Assembly: GCF_900094705.1 (NCBI RefSeq)
Contig: NZ_FMAR01000003.1
Location: forward strand, 248,001 to 312,000
Length of the DNA: 64,000 nucleotides
Source of the DNA: Chitinophaga costaii
GTDB lineage: Bacteria > Bacteroidota > Bacteroidia > Chitinophagales > Chitinophagaceae
Direction: 5' to 3'
Position numbers and translations under genes: made by a program. Under the pieces are notes generated by a model that searched no databases, was not told where the DNA came from, and was given only the letters and a program-made list of their open reading frames with translations. Positions 45,793-53,373 of this stretch are shown in pieces; position 1 is the first letter of the stretch; each line of letters opens with the position of its first letter.

Positions 45793-46171
45793 TTCTTAAC
45801 GAAAAAATGAACTTTAAATTTTTTCCACAGCCGCGATATGCCCATGATGGCCCCGCTTCGTGGAAATGGAGGACAGTTAATGGGGATAATCATATTGAAA
45901 TGTGGATAAAATGTTAATGGGGGTTTATTTTAGTGGATAAGTAAGCTCGATAGCAGCTGGTGGCGCATATGCAGTGAAAAAACATATGCTGGAAAAACGC
46001 GCCATCCCACCTAGATCCCTGGTATATTTTGAAAAATGACCAGAAAATTTAATATTCATATGGCAAAAGAGGGTATTTGTAGATTAAGCCGACCGACTTG
46101 GTCCGGGTCATGGGATATTTGGATAACTGGCAGGGATTGAAAAGGCAAATTTGGTGAAAATAACCGGGGTC

Positions 46172-46216
46172 GTGTAGAAAAGTGGGAGAATACCCGGTAA
46201 GGTGGAAAAAAGTGGA
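46172..46216 (+). promoter_or_regulatory. 10-bp-phased GTGGR array facing bamD
   Basis: On the plus strand, GTGTA (46172), GTGGG (46182), GTGGA (46202) and GTGGA (46212) all start in 10-bp register; only the slot at 46192 (ACCCG) deviates. The layout is like the MraZ operator but points to bamD and lies about 115 bp before its -7 box. Confidence 0.5.
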
Positions 46217-46329
46217 AAATTCAAGGCCTATCCCCGGATAATACAGGTGACTGCTATGATTGGAATTTAAATAAATTTTAACAAGTCGCCTCAATTACTC
46301 TATTTACATTTACGTTTCATTAAAATCCT

Positions 46330-46337
46330 TACCTTTG
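46330..46337 (+). promoter_or_regulatory. -7 element of the bamD promoter
   Basis: TACCTTTG followed by CAG matches TAnnTTTG exactly. It lies only 9 bp before the ATG at 46347, so the message would start almost at the start codon. No TTTG at the expected -33 distance. Confidence 0.6.
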
Positions 46338-46346
46338 CAGTCCTTT

Positions 46347-47177
46347 ATGCGGAAATTTTTAGTATATAGTTGTCTTTGTGTGCTGGTGTTAGCATCGGCT
46401 TGTAACCGCGAAATGCATCGTATTGAAAAAAGCGGTGATCCGGAGAAAAAGCTGGAATACGCCAACAAGCTGTTCGACAAGAAGAAATTTGCCACGGCCC
46501 AGCAGCTTTATGAAGAGCTGCGTCCTGTGTATAAAGGCACCGATAAGTTTGAGGATATTAACTACCGCAATGCTTATTGCTCCTATAACTTAAAGGATTA
46601 TGTACAGGGTGCTTTCCTGTTCAAAAATTACCTGGAAGCATTTCCAAACAGCCCCCGCGCACAGGAGGTAGATTACATGCAAGCTTACTGCTACTATAAG
46701 CAGTCGCCTAAAGTGCCATTGGATCAGACCAATACCATTAAGGCTATTGCCGCATTGCAGACCTTTATCAATGAGTTTCCTAACGGTGATAAAGTGCCAG
46801 AGGCCAACCTGCTCATTGAACTGTGCCGCAAGAAACTGGAACAAAAAGAATTTAACGCTGCAGAACTTTATTTCAACCTGGGTTATTACAAAGCAGCAGG
46901 CATTGCCTTTAAAAGCCTGATGCGTAATTATCCGGACTCCGATAAAAGCGACGGTTATAAATTGTATTCTATTCGCGCCTACTACCGTTATGCGCAAAAT
47001 AGTATTCCTGAAAAGCAAATGGAACGTTATAAGCAGGTGCTGACCGAGTATATGGACTTCAATGACCATTATGGTAACAGCAAGCTGAAACCAGATGCAG
47101 AAAAATATTACGCCTTAGCGCAGAATAACATTAAAAACCTGGAACATGAGCAAAATAAAGAGAAATCTAACCAGTAA
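46347..47177 (+). CDS. bamD: Outer membrane assembly lipoprotein BamD
   Basis: Essential lipoprotein of the BAM complex that inserts beta-barrel proteins in the outer membrane. The signal ends in lipobox LASAC (Cys19). The mature part consists of tetratricopeptide-like helical repeats (ANKLFDKKKFATAQQLYEEL near residue 40, FLFKNYLEAFPNSPRAQEV near residue 90, FNLGYYKAAGIAFKSL near residue 180). I start at the ATG at 46347 (276 aa); the TTG at 46335 lies inside the promoter -7 box. The gene overlaps rpoZ by 32 bp. Confidence 0.92.
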   Translation: MRKFLVYSCLCVLVLASACNREMHRIEKSGDPEKKLEYANKLFDKKKFATAQQLYEELRPVYKGTDKFEDINYRNAYCSYNLKDYVQGAFLFKNYLEAFPNSPRAQEVDYMQAYCYYKQSPKVPLDQTNTIKAIAALQTFINEFPNGDKVPEANLLIELCRKKLEQKEFNAAELYFNLGYYKAAGIAFKSLMRNYPDSDKSDGYKLYSIRAYYRYAQNSIPEKQMERYKQVLTEYMDFNDHYGNSKLKPDAEKYYALAQNNIKNLEHEQNKEKSNQ

Positions 47178-47487
47178 TTTAAACCCCTGGGTAGAAACCA
47201 AGAACACCACGGATATTAAGAACCGTACTGGAAACCTGTACGAGTCTATCGCGGTGATCGCCAAACGCGCCAACCAGATCAATATTTCGGTGAAGGAAGA
47301 ACTGCATTCCAAGCTGGACGAGTTTGCCACGCATACCGACAACCTGGAAGAAGTACACGAAAACAAAGAACAGATCGAGATCTCCCGCTTTTACGAGCGT
47401 CTGGCTAATCCTGCTATCCAGGCTACCCAGGAATTTCTGGACGATAAGATCTATTTCCGCAAGAACGACGACGACCTGTTCAGCTAA
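47146..47487 (+). CDS. rpoZ: DNA-directed RNA polymerase omega subunit
   Basis: Small RNA polymerase subunit that helps assemble beta'. The 113-residue product matches the Bacteroidota type, with the core RTGNLYESIAVIAKRANQIN near residue 27, including the omega-typical SIAVIAKRA segment. The C-terminal half is more acidic and diverged. Its start lies inside the last 32 bp of bamD in another frame, so translation is likely coupled. The annotation follows family resemblance and small size. Confidence 0.85.
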   Translation: MSKIKRNLTSNLNPWVETKNTTDIKNRTGNLYESIAVIAKRANQINISVKEELHSKLDEFATHTDNLEEVHENKEQIEISRFYERLANPAIQATQEFLDDKIYFRKNDDDLFS

Positions 47488-47508
47488 GTGCTGTAGGTTT
47501 TAATAGCT

Positions 47509-47556
47509 CAATTTCCAAAAATCAATGCCCGTAACGGCTTTGGCTTTTGGAAATTG
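47509..47556. terminator. Inverted repeat after rpoZ, probable terminator
   Basis: Perfect 12-bp arms CAATTTCCAAAA (47509-47520) and TTTTGGAAATTG (47545-47556) with a 24-nt loop. The T-run after it is broken (TGTTTTG). A partial further copy of TTTTTGGAAATT lies near 47604. Confidence 0.5.
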
Positions 47557-47678
47557 TGTTTTGTAGAAGGAGGTATCCTACTGGTCAGGCATCCCGGAAA
47601 TTGTCTTTTTGGAAATTCCCTTTTAGGCTTATCTTCATAGTGGCAGCCACATCCCGTATGCCACTTTTCTATTACCCT

Positions 47679-48902
47679 ATGTTACAAGGAAAAAAAATTC
47701 TCCTCGCAATCACTGGCAGCATCGCTGCTTACAAGACGGCCATCCTTACCCGCCTCCTGGTAAAAGAAGGCGCCTTTGTAAAAGTGGTGATGACGCCTAA
47801 CGCTACCGAGTTTATTACGCCGCTCACCTTATCCACCCTTTCCAAACATGAAGTCGTAGTCTCTTTGTCTGAACACAACACCTGGACCAACCATGTGATG
47901 CTGGGCCGATGGGCAGATGTGATGCTGGTGGCACCTGCTTCCGCCAATACCCTTGCCAAGATGGCCAACGGCTTTTGCGACAATGTGCTGATGGCCACTT
48001 ACCTTTCTGCCACCTGCCCGGTATTGTTTGCCCCTGCCATGGACGAAGATATGTGGCGGCATCCGGCTACCCGCGCCAACATACAGCAATTGCTGGATTA
48101 TGGGCATGAACAAATTCCTGTGGAAATGGGGGAACTGGCCAGCGGACTTTATGGCGAAGGGCGCATGGCCGAACCGGAAACCATCGTGTCATACCTGCAA
48201 CAGCATTTTCAAAAAGATGCCAATGCCTCCCAGATGGCCGCCAGCGGCCCACTGGCGGGAAAGATAGCACTGGTGACTGCCGGCCCTACCGTGGAGGCTA
48301 TAGACCCCGTGCGTTATATCAGCAACCGGTCTAGCGGCAAGATGGGCATTGCCATTGCCGAGGCGCTGGCCGATGCAGGCGCTCAAGTAAAGCTGGTATT
48401 GGGGCCTACTCATATTAGCACCACCCATGCCGGTGTGCGCATTATCCCCGTAGAATCTGCCGCAGAAATGTTCAACGCCTGTGTGGCCGAATATCCCCTG
48501 GCAGATGTGATTGTAATGGCTGCTGCCGTGGCTGATTACCGCCCTGCCCAGGTGGCCGAAATGAAAATCAAAAAAGGGGAGGGTGGCATGCAGCTAGCAT
48601 TGGAAAAAACACACGACATACTCCGTACCCTGGGTAATAATAAAGCCGCCGAACAAGTGCTGGTGGGATTTTCCCTGGAAACCAATAACGAACGTGAAAA
48701 CGCGTTAAAGAAATTGAGGGAAAAAAACCTGGACCTGGTGGTGTTGAATTCCCTGGCCGATGCAGGCGCAGGATTTGACTACGATACGAACAAAGTGACC
48801 CTATTCGATAACCGGGGCAAAGAAACAGCCTTGCCATTGCAATCCAAACAAGCAGTGGCCAGGGAGATTGTGAATGCCATTATCTCATTGCACCATGCAT
48901 AA
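47679..48902 (+). CDS. coaBC: Bifunctional phosphopantothenoylcysteine decarboxylase/synthase CoaBC
   Basis: Two consecutive steps of coenzyme A synthesis: CTP-dependent joining of cysteine to phosphopantothenate (CoaB), then decarboxylation with FMN (CoaC). The N-terminal CoaC half shows ITGSIAAYKTA near residue 9 and the active-site His in HNTWTNHVMLG near residue 70. The C-terminal CoaB half shows VTAGPTVEAIDPVRYISNRS from about residue 203. I start at the ATG at 47679 (407 aa, MLQGKKILL); the longer frame from 47547 adds 44 residues without family character. Its end overlaps the next gene by 8 bp. Confidence 0.95.
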   Translation: MLQGKKILLAITGSIAAYKTAILTRLLVKEGAFVKVVMTPNATEFITPLTLSTLSKHEVVVSLSEHNTWTNHVMLGRWADVMLVAPASANTLAKMANGFCDNVLMATYLSATCPVLFAPAMDEDMWRHPATRANIQQLLDYGHEQIPVEMGELASGLYGEGRMAEPETIVSYLQQHFQKDANASQMAASGPLAGKIALVTAGPTVEAIDPVRYISNRSSGKMGIAIAEALADAGAQVKLVLGPTHISTTHAGVRIIPVESAAEMFNACVAEYPLADVIVMAAAVADYRPAQVAEMKIKKGEGGMQLALEKTHDILRTLGNNKAAEQVLVGFSLETNNERENALKKLREKNLDLVVLNSLADAGAGFDYDTNKVTLFDNRGKETALPLQSKQAVAREIVNAIISLHHA

Positions 48903-49818
48903 ATACTTACGTTCTCTGCTCGCTGCAAGCCTGTTGCTGGCAGGTATTTCTGCCAGGGCGCAGGAATTGCGCGCCACGGTGAACGTGGTAGCCACTTCTG
49001 TACAAAGCACTACGGACAAGCGGGTGTACACCACGCTGCAGAACGCCATCAAAGAATTTGTAAATAACCGCCGCTGGAGCGACGATGCTTTTGCGCCGGC
49101 AGAAAGGATAGAATGTAATTTCCTCATCAATATTACGGCAGAAATAAGCTCCGGCACCTACAGGGCCAATCTTACCGTGCAGGCTACCCGGCCAGTGTAC
49201 AACACCAATTACAGCACTACCTTGCTGAATTATCAGGATAACAATCTTACTTTTAAATACGCCGAGTTTCAACCGCTGGAATTCAGCGACACCCGGGTGG
49301 TGGGCAATGATCCTATGACCTCCAATCTAACGGCGGTACTGGCTTACTACGTGTATGTTATCCTGGGTCTGGACTACGATTCCTTTACACCACGCGGTGG
49401 TGATCCCTTCTTTAAAAAGGCCCTGAATATTGTAAACAATGCTCCCGACGGCAAAGACGTGGCCGGCTGGAAAGCCTTTGAAGGCAACCGTAACCGCTAT
49501 TGGCTCGTCGATAACCTGATGAACGTTAAGTTTAGCCGCTTTCATGATGTGATGTACCAATACCACCGCCAGGGACTGGATGTGATGTATGACGATGTGG
49601 CCCGCGGGAGAGGGGCGGTGATAAACTGTGTGAACATGCTGGCGGCTATCAATGAAGACATTCCCAACGCTATGTTGTTGCAGGTATTTTTTCTGGCAAA
49701 AAATGATGAGCTGTTTAAAATATTCAACAAAGCCACTCCCCAGGAAAAGGGCCGGGTGTCGCAGCTATTGGCTACCCTGGACGTTCCCAACGCCAATAAG
49801 TACCTGCAGTTGAAGTAA
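48895..49818 (+). CDS. DUF4835 family secreted protein
   Basis: Bacteroidota-specific protein of unknown function. The signal peptide is MHKYLRSLLAASLLLAGISA with cleavage near ARAQE; the mature part is about 285 residues with conserved EFVNNRRWSDDAF near residue 52 and the YYVYVILGLDYDSFTPRGG region near residue 157. The ATG at 48895 gives a good signal peptide and overlaps the coaBC stop by 8 bp. The coaBC-DUF4835 pairing is, as far as I know, common in this phylum. Confidence 0.88.
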   Translation: MHKYLRSLLAASLLLAGISARAQELRATVNVVATSVQSTTDKRVYTTLQNAIKEFVNNRRWSDDAFAPAERIECNFLINITAEISSGTYRANLTVQATRPVYNTNYSTTLLNYQDNNLTFKYAEFQPLEFSDTRVVGNDPMTSNLTAVLAYYVYVILGLDYDSFTPRGGDPFFKKALNIVNNAPDGKDVAGWKAFEGNRNRYWLVDNLMNVKFSRFHDVMYQYHRQGLDVMYDDVARGRGAVINCVNMLAAINEDIPNAMLLQVFFLAKNDELFKIFNKATPQEKGRVSQLLATLDVPNANKYLQLK

Positions 49819-49858
49819 CTTTAACACTCCTGCCATTACACCATGTCACCATCTAACT

Positions 49859-49866
49859 TATATTTG
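49859..49866 (+). promoter_or_regulatory. -7 element before the DUF4296 gene
   Basis: TATATTTG, a perfect TAnnTTTG, ends 6 bp before the ATG at 49873. No clear -33 word. Confidence 0.4.
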
Positions 49867-49872
49867 CGGCCT

Positions 49873-50334
49873 ATGCGTAAAGCACTAGCCTTCTTCATCA
49901 TACTTTGTTGCGTAGCTTGTGGTCAGGATGGCAAGGTACCAGGTAACGTGCTCTCCAAGGAGAAAATGGCCAACATATTGCTGGATTTTAATCTGGCGGA
50001 AGCCTATGGCCGTAACCCGGTAACTGGCAGCGGCACGCGCCCCGACACGGGCCACCTGGCCGATTCCCTGCGGGAGCGGCGGGTGAAAACCCTGTATGCA
50101 CAGGTCTTGCAGGTGCATGGTCTCACGGTGGATGCTTTTATGAAAAGTTATCACTATTACGAACTGCATGCCGACCGTATGGAAGACGTGTATAAAATTA
50201 TGAATGATAGCGCCAATGCACACAACAATTTCAACGAGGCTAACCGGCGCGCTCATGACCAGGCACCTCTTTGGGAAAAGTGGTATCCCCGTTCATTTCA
50301 TGGTCGTATTCCTTTCCTGCGTGGGCCTTATTAG
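49873..50334 (+). CDS. DUF4296 family lipoprotein
   Basis: Small envelope lipoprotein of a Bacteroidota family of unknown function. Lipobox CCVAC gives Cys16 as the first mature residue, and the mature part is mainly helical, with ILLDFNLAEAYG near residue 38 and a second conserved helix FMKSYHYYELHADRMEDVY near residue 95. I start at the ATG at 49873 (153 aa) because it begins a standard lipoprotein signal; the ATG at 49843 adds ten residues in front of it. It follows the DUF4835 gene on the same strand. Confidence 0.85.
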   Translation: MRKALAFFIILCCVACGQDGKVPGNVLSKEKMANILLDFNLAEAYGRNPVTGSGTRPDTGHLADSLRERRVKTLYAQVLQVHGLTVDAFMKSYHYYELHADRMEDVYKIMNDSANAHNNFNEANRRAHDQAPLWEKWYPRSFHGRIPFLRGPY

Positions 50335-50407
50335 GAAAAGGTATTTTCGCCATCTTCCTTATAAAAAATTTACTGTAAATTGAATGCTCCAACCATGTGT
50401 ATTCCTC

Positions 50408-51106
50408 ATGAACAAAGTATTCCACGATGCAGCCGCCGCGCTGTTTGATATTCGAGATCACGCCACCCTTATGCTGGGAGGTTTTGGTCTATGCGGCATA
50501 CCCGAAAATGCTATTCACGCATTGGTGCAGAAGGGGGTGAAAGGCCTTACCTGCATTTCTAATAATGCGGGTGTAGACGATTTTGGTCTTGGCTTGTTAC
50601 TGCAAACGCGGCAGATTAAAAAAATGCTGGCCTCTTATGTAGGGGAGAACGCAGAATTTGAGCGGCAGTTGCTGTCTGGTGAGCTGGAAGTGGAACTCAT
50701 CCCGCAAGGAACGTTGGCCACCCGCATCCAGATGGCAGGCATGGGTATTCCGGCCTTTTTTACCCCGGCGGGTTATGGCACCGAAGTGGCCGAAGGTAAA
50801 GAAGTGCGGGCGTTCAATGGGAAGCACTACCTGATGGAGTTAGCCCTGCAGGCAGATTTTGCGATCGTGAAGGCCTGGAAGGGGGATACTATGGGCAACC
50901 TGGTGTTTCGCCAAACCACCCGCAATTTCAGCACCGCTATGGCCAGAGCAGGCCAGGTTACCATTGCAGAAGTAGAGGAGCTGGTGCAGCCGGGTGAGCT
51001 AGACCCTAATCATATTCACGTACCAGGCATTTATGTACACCGCATTTTCAAGGGCGCAGCCTATGAGAAGCGTATCGAGAAAAGAACGGTGGCCATGGCT
51101 CAATAA
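50408..51106 (+). CDS. scoA: 3-oxoacid CoA-transferase subunit A
   Basis: Alpha subunit of a class I CoA-transferase (succinyl-CoA:3-ketoacid type), which moves CoA between succinate and acetoacetate or another 3-oxoacid. The glycine-rich CoA loop [16 protein letters not shown] near residue 26 and [13 protein letters not shown] near residue 52 are family marks. I start at the ATG at 50408 (232 aa). The beta subunit gene follows after a DUF4240 gene, so the three probably form one operon. Natural substrate is not proven. Confidence 0.93.
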   Translation: MNKVFHDAAAALFDIRDHATLMLGGFGLCGIPENAIHALVQKGVKGLTCISNNAGVDDFGLGLLLQTRQIKKMLASYVGENAEFERQLLSGELEVELIPQGTLATRIQMAGMGIPAFFTPAGYGTEVAEGKEVRAFNGKHYLMELALQADFAIVKAWKGDTMGNLVFRQTTRNFSTAMARAGQVTIAEVEELVQPGELDPNHIHVPGIYVHRIFKGAAYEKRIEKRTVAMAQ

Positions 51107-51128
51107 AAAGTCTTTAAAATCCAAAGTC

Positions 51129-51629
51129 ATGAATGAAGAATTATTCTGGGAGTTAATAGAAGCCTCCTGGGCAGACGCTCCGGAAGATAACGAAGACCGC
51201 CTGAAGGCGCTGGAGACCAATGATGAAGATGAGCTACTGGAACTAAGCGATACGATGACCGATGTAATCGTGCATAACTATCGCGAGCGGCTCGCCGCGT
51301 TGGATCAGGCTTCCCTGACGGCTTTCCTGCGAATATTGGAGGAGAAGCTGTTTCACCTAGACCGCAAGGAAATTCACAACAATACCGACGGTAGTGACGA
51401 CGGTTTTTTATATGCCCGCGGCTTCATCGTGTTTATGGGTGAGGCATATTACAACAAGATAGATCAAAATCCTTCGGAAGCTACCGAGGATGTGGAGTGC
51501 GATGAATTTGTATTTGCGGGTTATGATGTGTACGAAGATAAATTTGCAGAAGAATTTCAGCGTAACCTGATACATAATACGGAATCTACTTCCAATAAAG
51601 ATGGCGGCTGGGACGAAGCCGAAGCATAA
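51129..51629 (+). CDS. DUF4240 domain protein between CoA-transferase subunits
   Basis: Acidic 166-residue cytoplasmic protein of unknown function that matches the DUF4240 pattern: [14 protein letters not shown] at the start, [20 protein letters not shown] near residue 54 and [20 protein letters not shown] near residue 97. The ATG at 51129 begins the conserved part; the frame is open from 51033 inside scoA. It lies 22 bp after scoA and 52 bp before scoB, so it is co-transcribed with both. No catalytic motif is evident. Confidence 0.8.
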   Translation: MNEELFWELIEASWADAPEDNEDRLKALETNDEDELLELSDTMTDVIVHNYRERLAALDQASLTAFLRILEEKLFHLDRKEIHNNTDGSDDGFLYARGFIVFMGEAYYNKIDQNPSEATEDVECDEFVFAGYDVYEDKFAEEFQRNLIHNTESTSNKDGGWDEAEA

Positions 51630-51681
51630 GAAAAAATACCATGTAACCCCCCAACTCCACGTTATACAAATCATACACCAC

Positions 51682-52338
51682 ATGTCACTTGATAAATACG
51701 GCATTGCCAAAAGAATAGCACAGGAACTGCAAGACGGCATGTATGTGAATCTCGGCATTGGCATACCTACGCTGGTGGCTAACTACATACCTACGGGCAT
51801 TTCCATTATGTTACAGTCGGAAAATGGGATGCTGGGCATGGGGCCCTATCCCGATCCCGCAGCCATTGATGCAGACCTCATCAATGCCGGTAAAGAAACG
51901 GTAACCATCCTGCCCGGCGGCAGCTTTTTTGACTCCGCAGAGAGCTTTGGCATGATACGCGCTGGCAAGATAGATCTCACCGTGCTGGGCGCTATGGAAG
52001 TATCCGATACGGGCGATATTGCCAATTGGAAAATACCCGGTAAAATGGTGAAAGGCATGGGCGGGGCCATGGACCTGGTGGCGTCTGCAAGGAACATAAT
52101 TGTGGCCATGATGCATACCAATCCCAAAGGAGAAAGCAAGCTGCTGCCGGCTTGCACACTGCCCCTCACGGGTGTAGGCTGCGTAAAAAAAATTGTAACG
52201 GAAATAGCCGTGTTAAACGTTACCCCTTCCGGTTTTGAACTGCTGGAACGAGCGCCGGGTGTACCCGTGGAGGAGATCATCGCCAAAACAGCGGGACGGC
52301 TCATCATTAAGGGCAATGTGCCGGAGATGGTATTGTAA
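51682..52338 (+). CDS. scoB: 3-oxoacid CoA-transferase subunit B
   Basis: Beta subunit of the class I CoA-transferase, carrying the catalytic glutamate: E47 in [14 protein letters not shown]. Other family segments are [15 protein letters not shown] near residue 21 and [13 protein letters not shown] near residue 118. I start at the ATG at 51682 (218 aa); the frame is open back to 51601 but that stretch overlaps the DUF4240 gene and lacks family character. It works with the subunit A encoded about 0.6 kb upstream. Confidence 0.93.
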   Translation: MSLDKYGIAKRIAQELQDGMYVNLGIGIPTLVANYIPTGISIMLQSENGMLGMGPYPDPAAIDADLINAGKETVTILPGGSFFDSAESFGMIRAGKIDLTVLGAMEVSDTGDIANWKIPGKMVKGMGGAMDLVASARNIIVAMMHTNPKGESKLLPACTLPLTGVGCVKKIVTEIAVLNVTPSGFELLERAPGVPVEEIIAKTAGRLIIKGNVPEMVL

Positions 52339-52400
52339 ATTTTAATACCGGCTACGACGGGGCATACTATTTTTTGGCCTACTATTAACGAAATATGACA

Positions 52401-52430
52401 TTGCACAACCTGCAATTTTTCGTACCTTAA
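52401..52430 (+). promoter_or_regulatory. Candidate promoter of the class IV aminotransferase gene
   Basis: TTG (52401-52403), exactly 19 bp, then TACCTTAA (52423-52430), two bases off the -7 consensus. The TTG is within a small inverted repeat TTGCA/TGCAA (52401-52415). Confidence 0.45.
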
Positions 52431-52464
52431 CAAACCCGCTCAGGGGATCATAAATCTGTTCAAG

Positions 52465-53304
52465 GTGCATACGGGAATTCTATGTTATAACGGTCGTTTT
52501 CAGTCTTGTTCCAGCCCCATCTTTTCAGCGGACAATCGCGGCTTTCGTTATGGTGACGGATGTTTTGAAACCATGAAAGTGTACCAGGGAAGGGTATTGC
52601 TGGAAGAATTGCACTTTGAACGGCTCATGGCCAGCGTACATCTCCTGCATCTGGAAATGCCCATACATTTTACCCGCGATTACCTGATGGACCTGGTTAC
52701 GCAATTATGCGTGAAAAATAAGGTGGAAACATTAGCACGCGTACGCCTGAGCGTATTCCGTACCGAAGGTGGATTGTATACTCCTGAAAATAATACGGCG
52801 GAGTTCCTCATTCAATGCTGGGAGCTGCATAAACAAGTCTTTGAGTTAAATGAAACCGGGCTTGATATTGACATCTATCCAGAAAGCCGCAAAACCTGCG
52901 AAAAACTCTCCACTATTAAATCCGCCAATTGCCTGCCTTATATCATGGCTGGCATGTATGCCCGCGAACATGAGCTGAACGATGCACTGTTGCTCAATAC
53001 CCATGGCCGAGTGGCAGACGCCACCAGTAGTAATGTCTTCATAGTGCGCGGCAATCAAGTATGGACGCCGCCTCTGGGGGAAGGCTGCGTGTGTGGGGTG
53101 ATGCGCAAATACCTGTTGGCACTTGATACCACCTTGCATCTCATGGAACATCCCATCACGGTGAGCGACCTGGAAAATGCAGACGAAATTTTTCTTACCA
53201 ATACCATCTATGGCATTCGCTGGGTAGAGCGTTTCCGCGATAATAGCTATGGCAATGCCACAGCCACCATCTTGCACGACTTACTGCAGGAGGCCGTATT
53301 GTAA
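52465..53304 (+). CDS. PLP-dependent aminotransferase class IV
   Basis: Fold-type IV PLP enzyme related to branched-chain aminotransferase, D-amino acid aminotransferase and aminodeoxychorismate lyase (PabC). Typical segments are DNRGFRYGDGCFETMKVYQG near residue 23, the lysine region near KLSTIKSANCLPYI (about 147) where K153 is the likely Schiff-base residue, and ATSSNVFIVRGNQVWTPPLG near residue 190. At 279 residues it fits PabC-like members, but the exact reaction cannot be decided by eye. Translation starts at a GTG (52465); the first in-frame ATG is inside the conserved region. Confidence 0.82.
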   Translation: MHTGILCYNGRFQSCSSPIFSADNRGFRYGDGCFETMKVYQGRVLLEELHFERLMASVHLLHLEMPIHFTRDYLMDLVTQLCVKNKVETLARVRLSVFRTEGGLYTPENNTAEFLIQCWELHKQVFELNETGLDIDIYPESRKTCEKLSTIKSANCLPYIMAGMYAREHELNDALLLNTHGRVADATSSNVFIVRGNQVWTPPLGEGCVCGVMRKYLLALDTTLHLMEHPITVSDLENADEIFLTNTIYGIRWVERFRDNSYGNATATILHDLLQEAVL

Positions 53305-53373
53305 ACCTTCCCAGTGTTTCACCTGTTAATATATGCATGCACATGCATGTTAAGCCCTTAAAAAAATAACAGG

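Larger units (their letters stand above)
45734..46346. other. Divergent mraZ-bamD intergenic region (613 bp)
   Basis: AT-rich noncoding DNA with many GTGGA/GTGGG words on both strands. It includes the triple MraZ box next to mraZ and a plus-strand phased array at 46172-46216. A perfect DnaA-box 9-mer lies at 45901-45909 and four one-mismatch ones at 45821, 45881, 45932 and 46118. The 10-bp word GTTAATGGGG occurs twice (45876 and 45913), and an inverted GCATATG pair lies at 45965-45989. No ORF is convincing. Confidence 0.6.

Noticed and set aside
45734..46346. Chromosomal replication origin
   Set aside because: DnaA-like boxes are enriched, but no dnaA or other typical origin neighbours are seen and GC skew cannot be judged; kept only as a finding to test.
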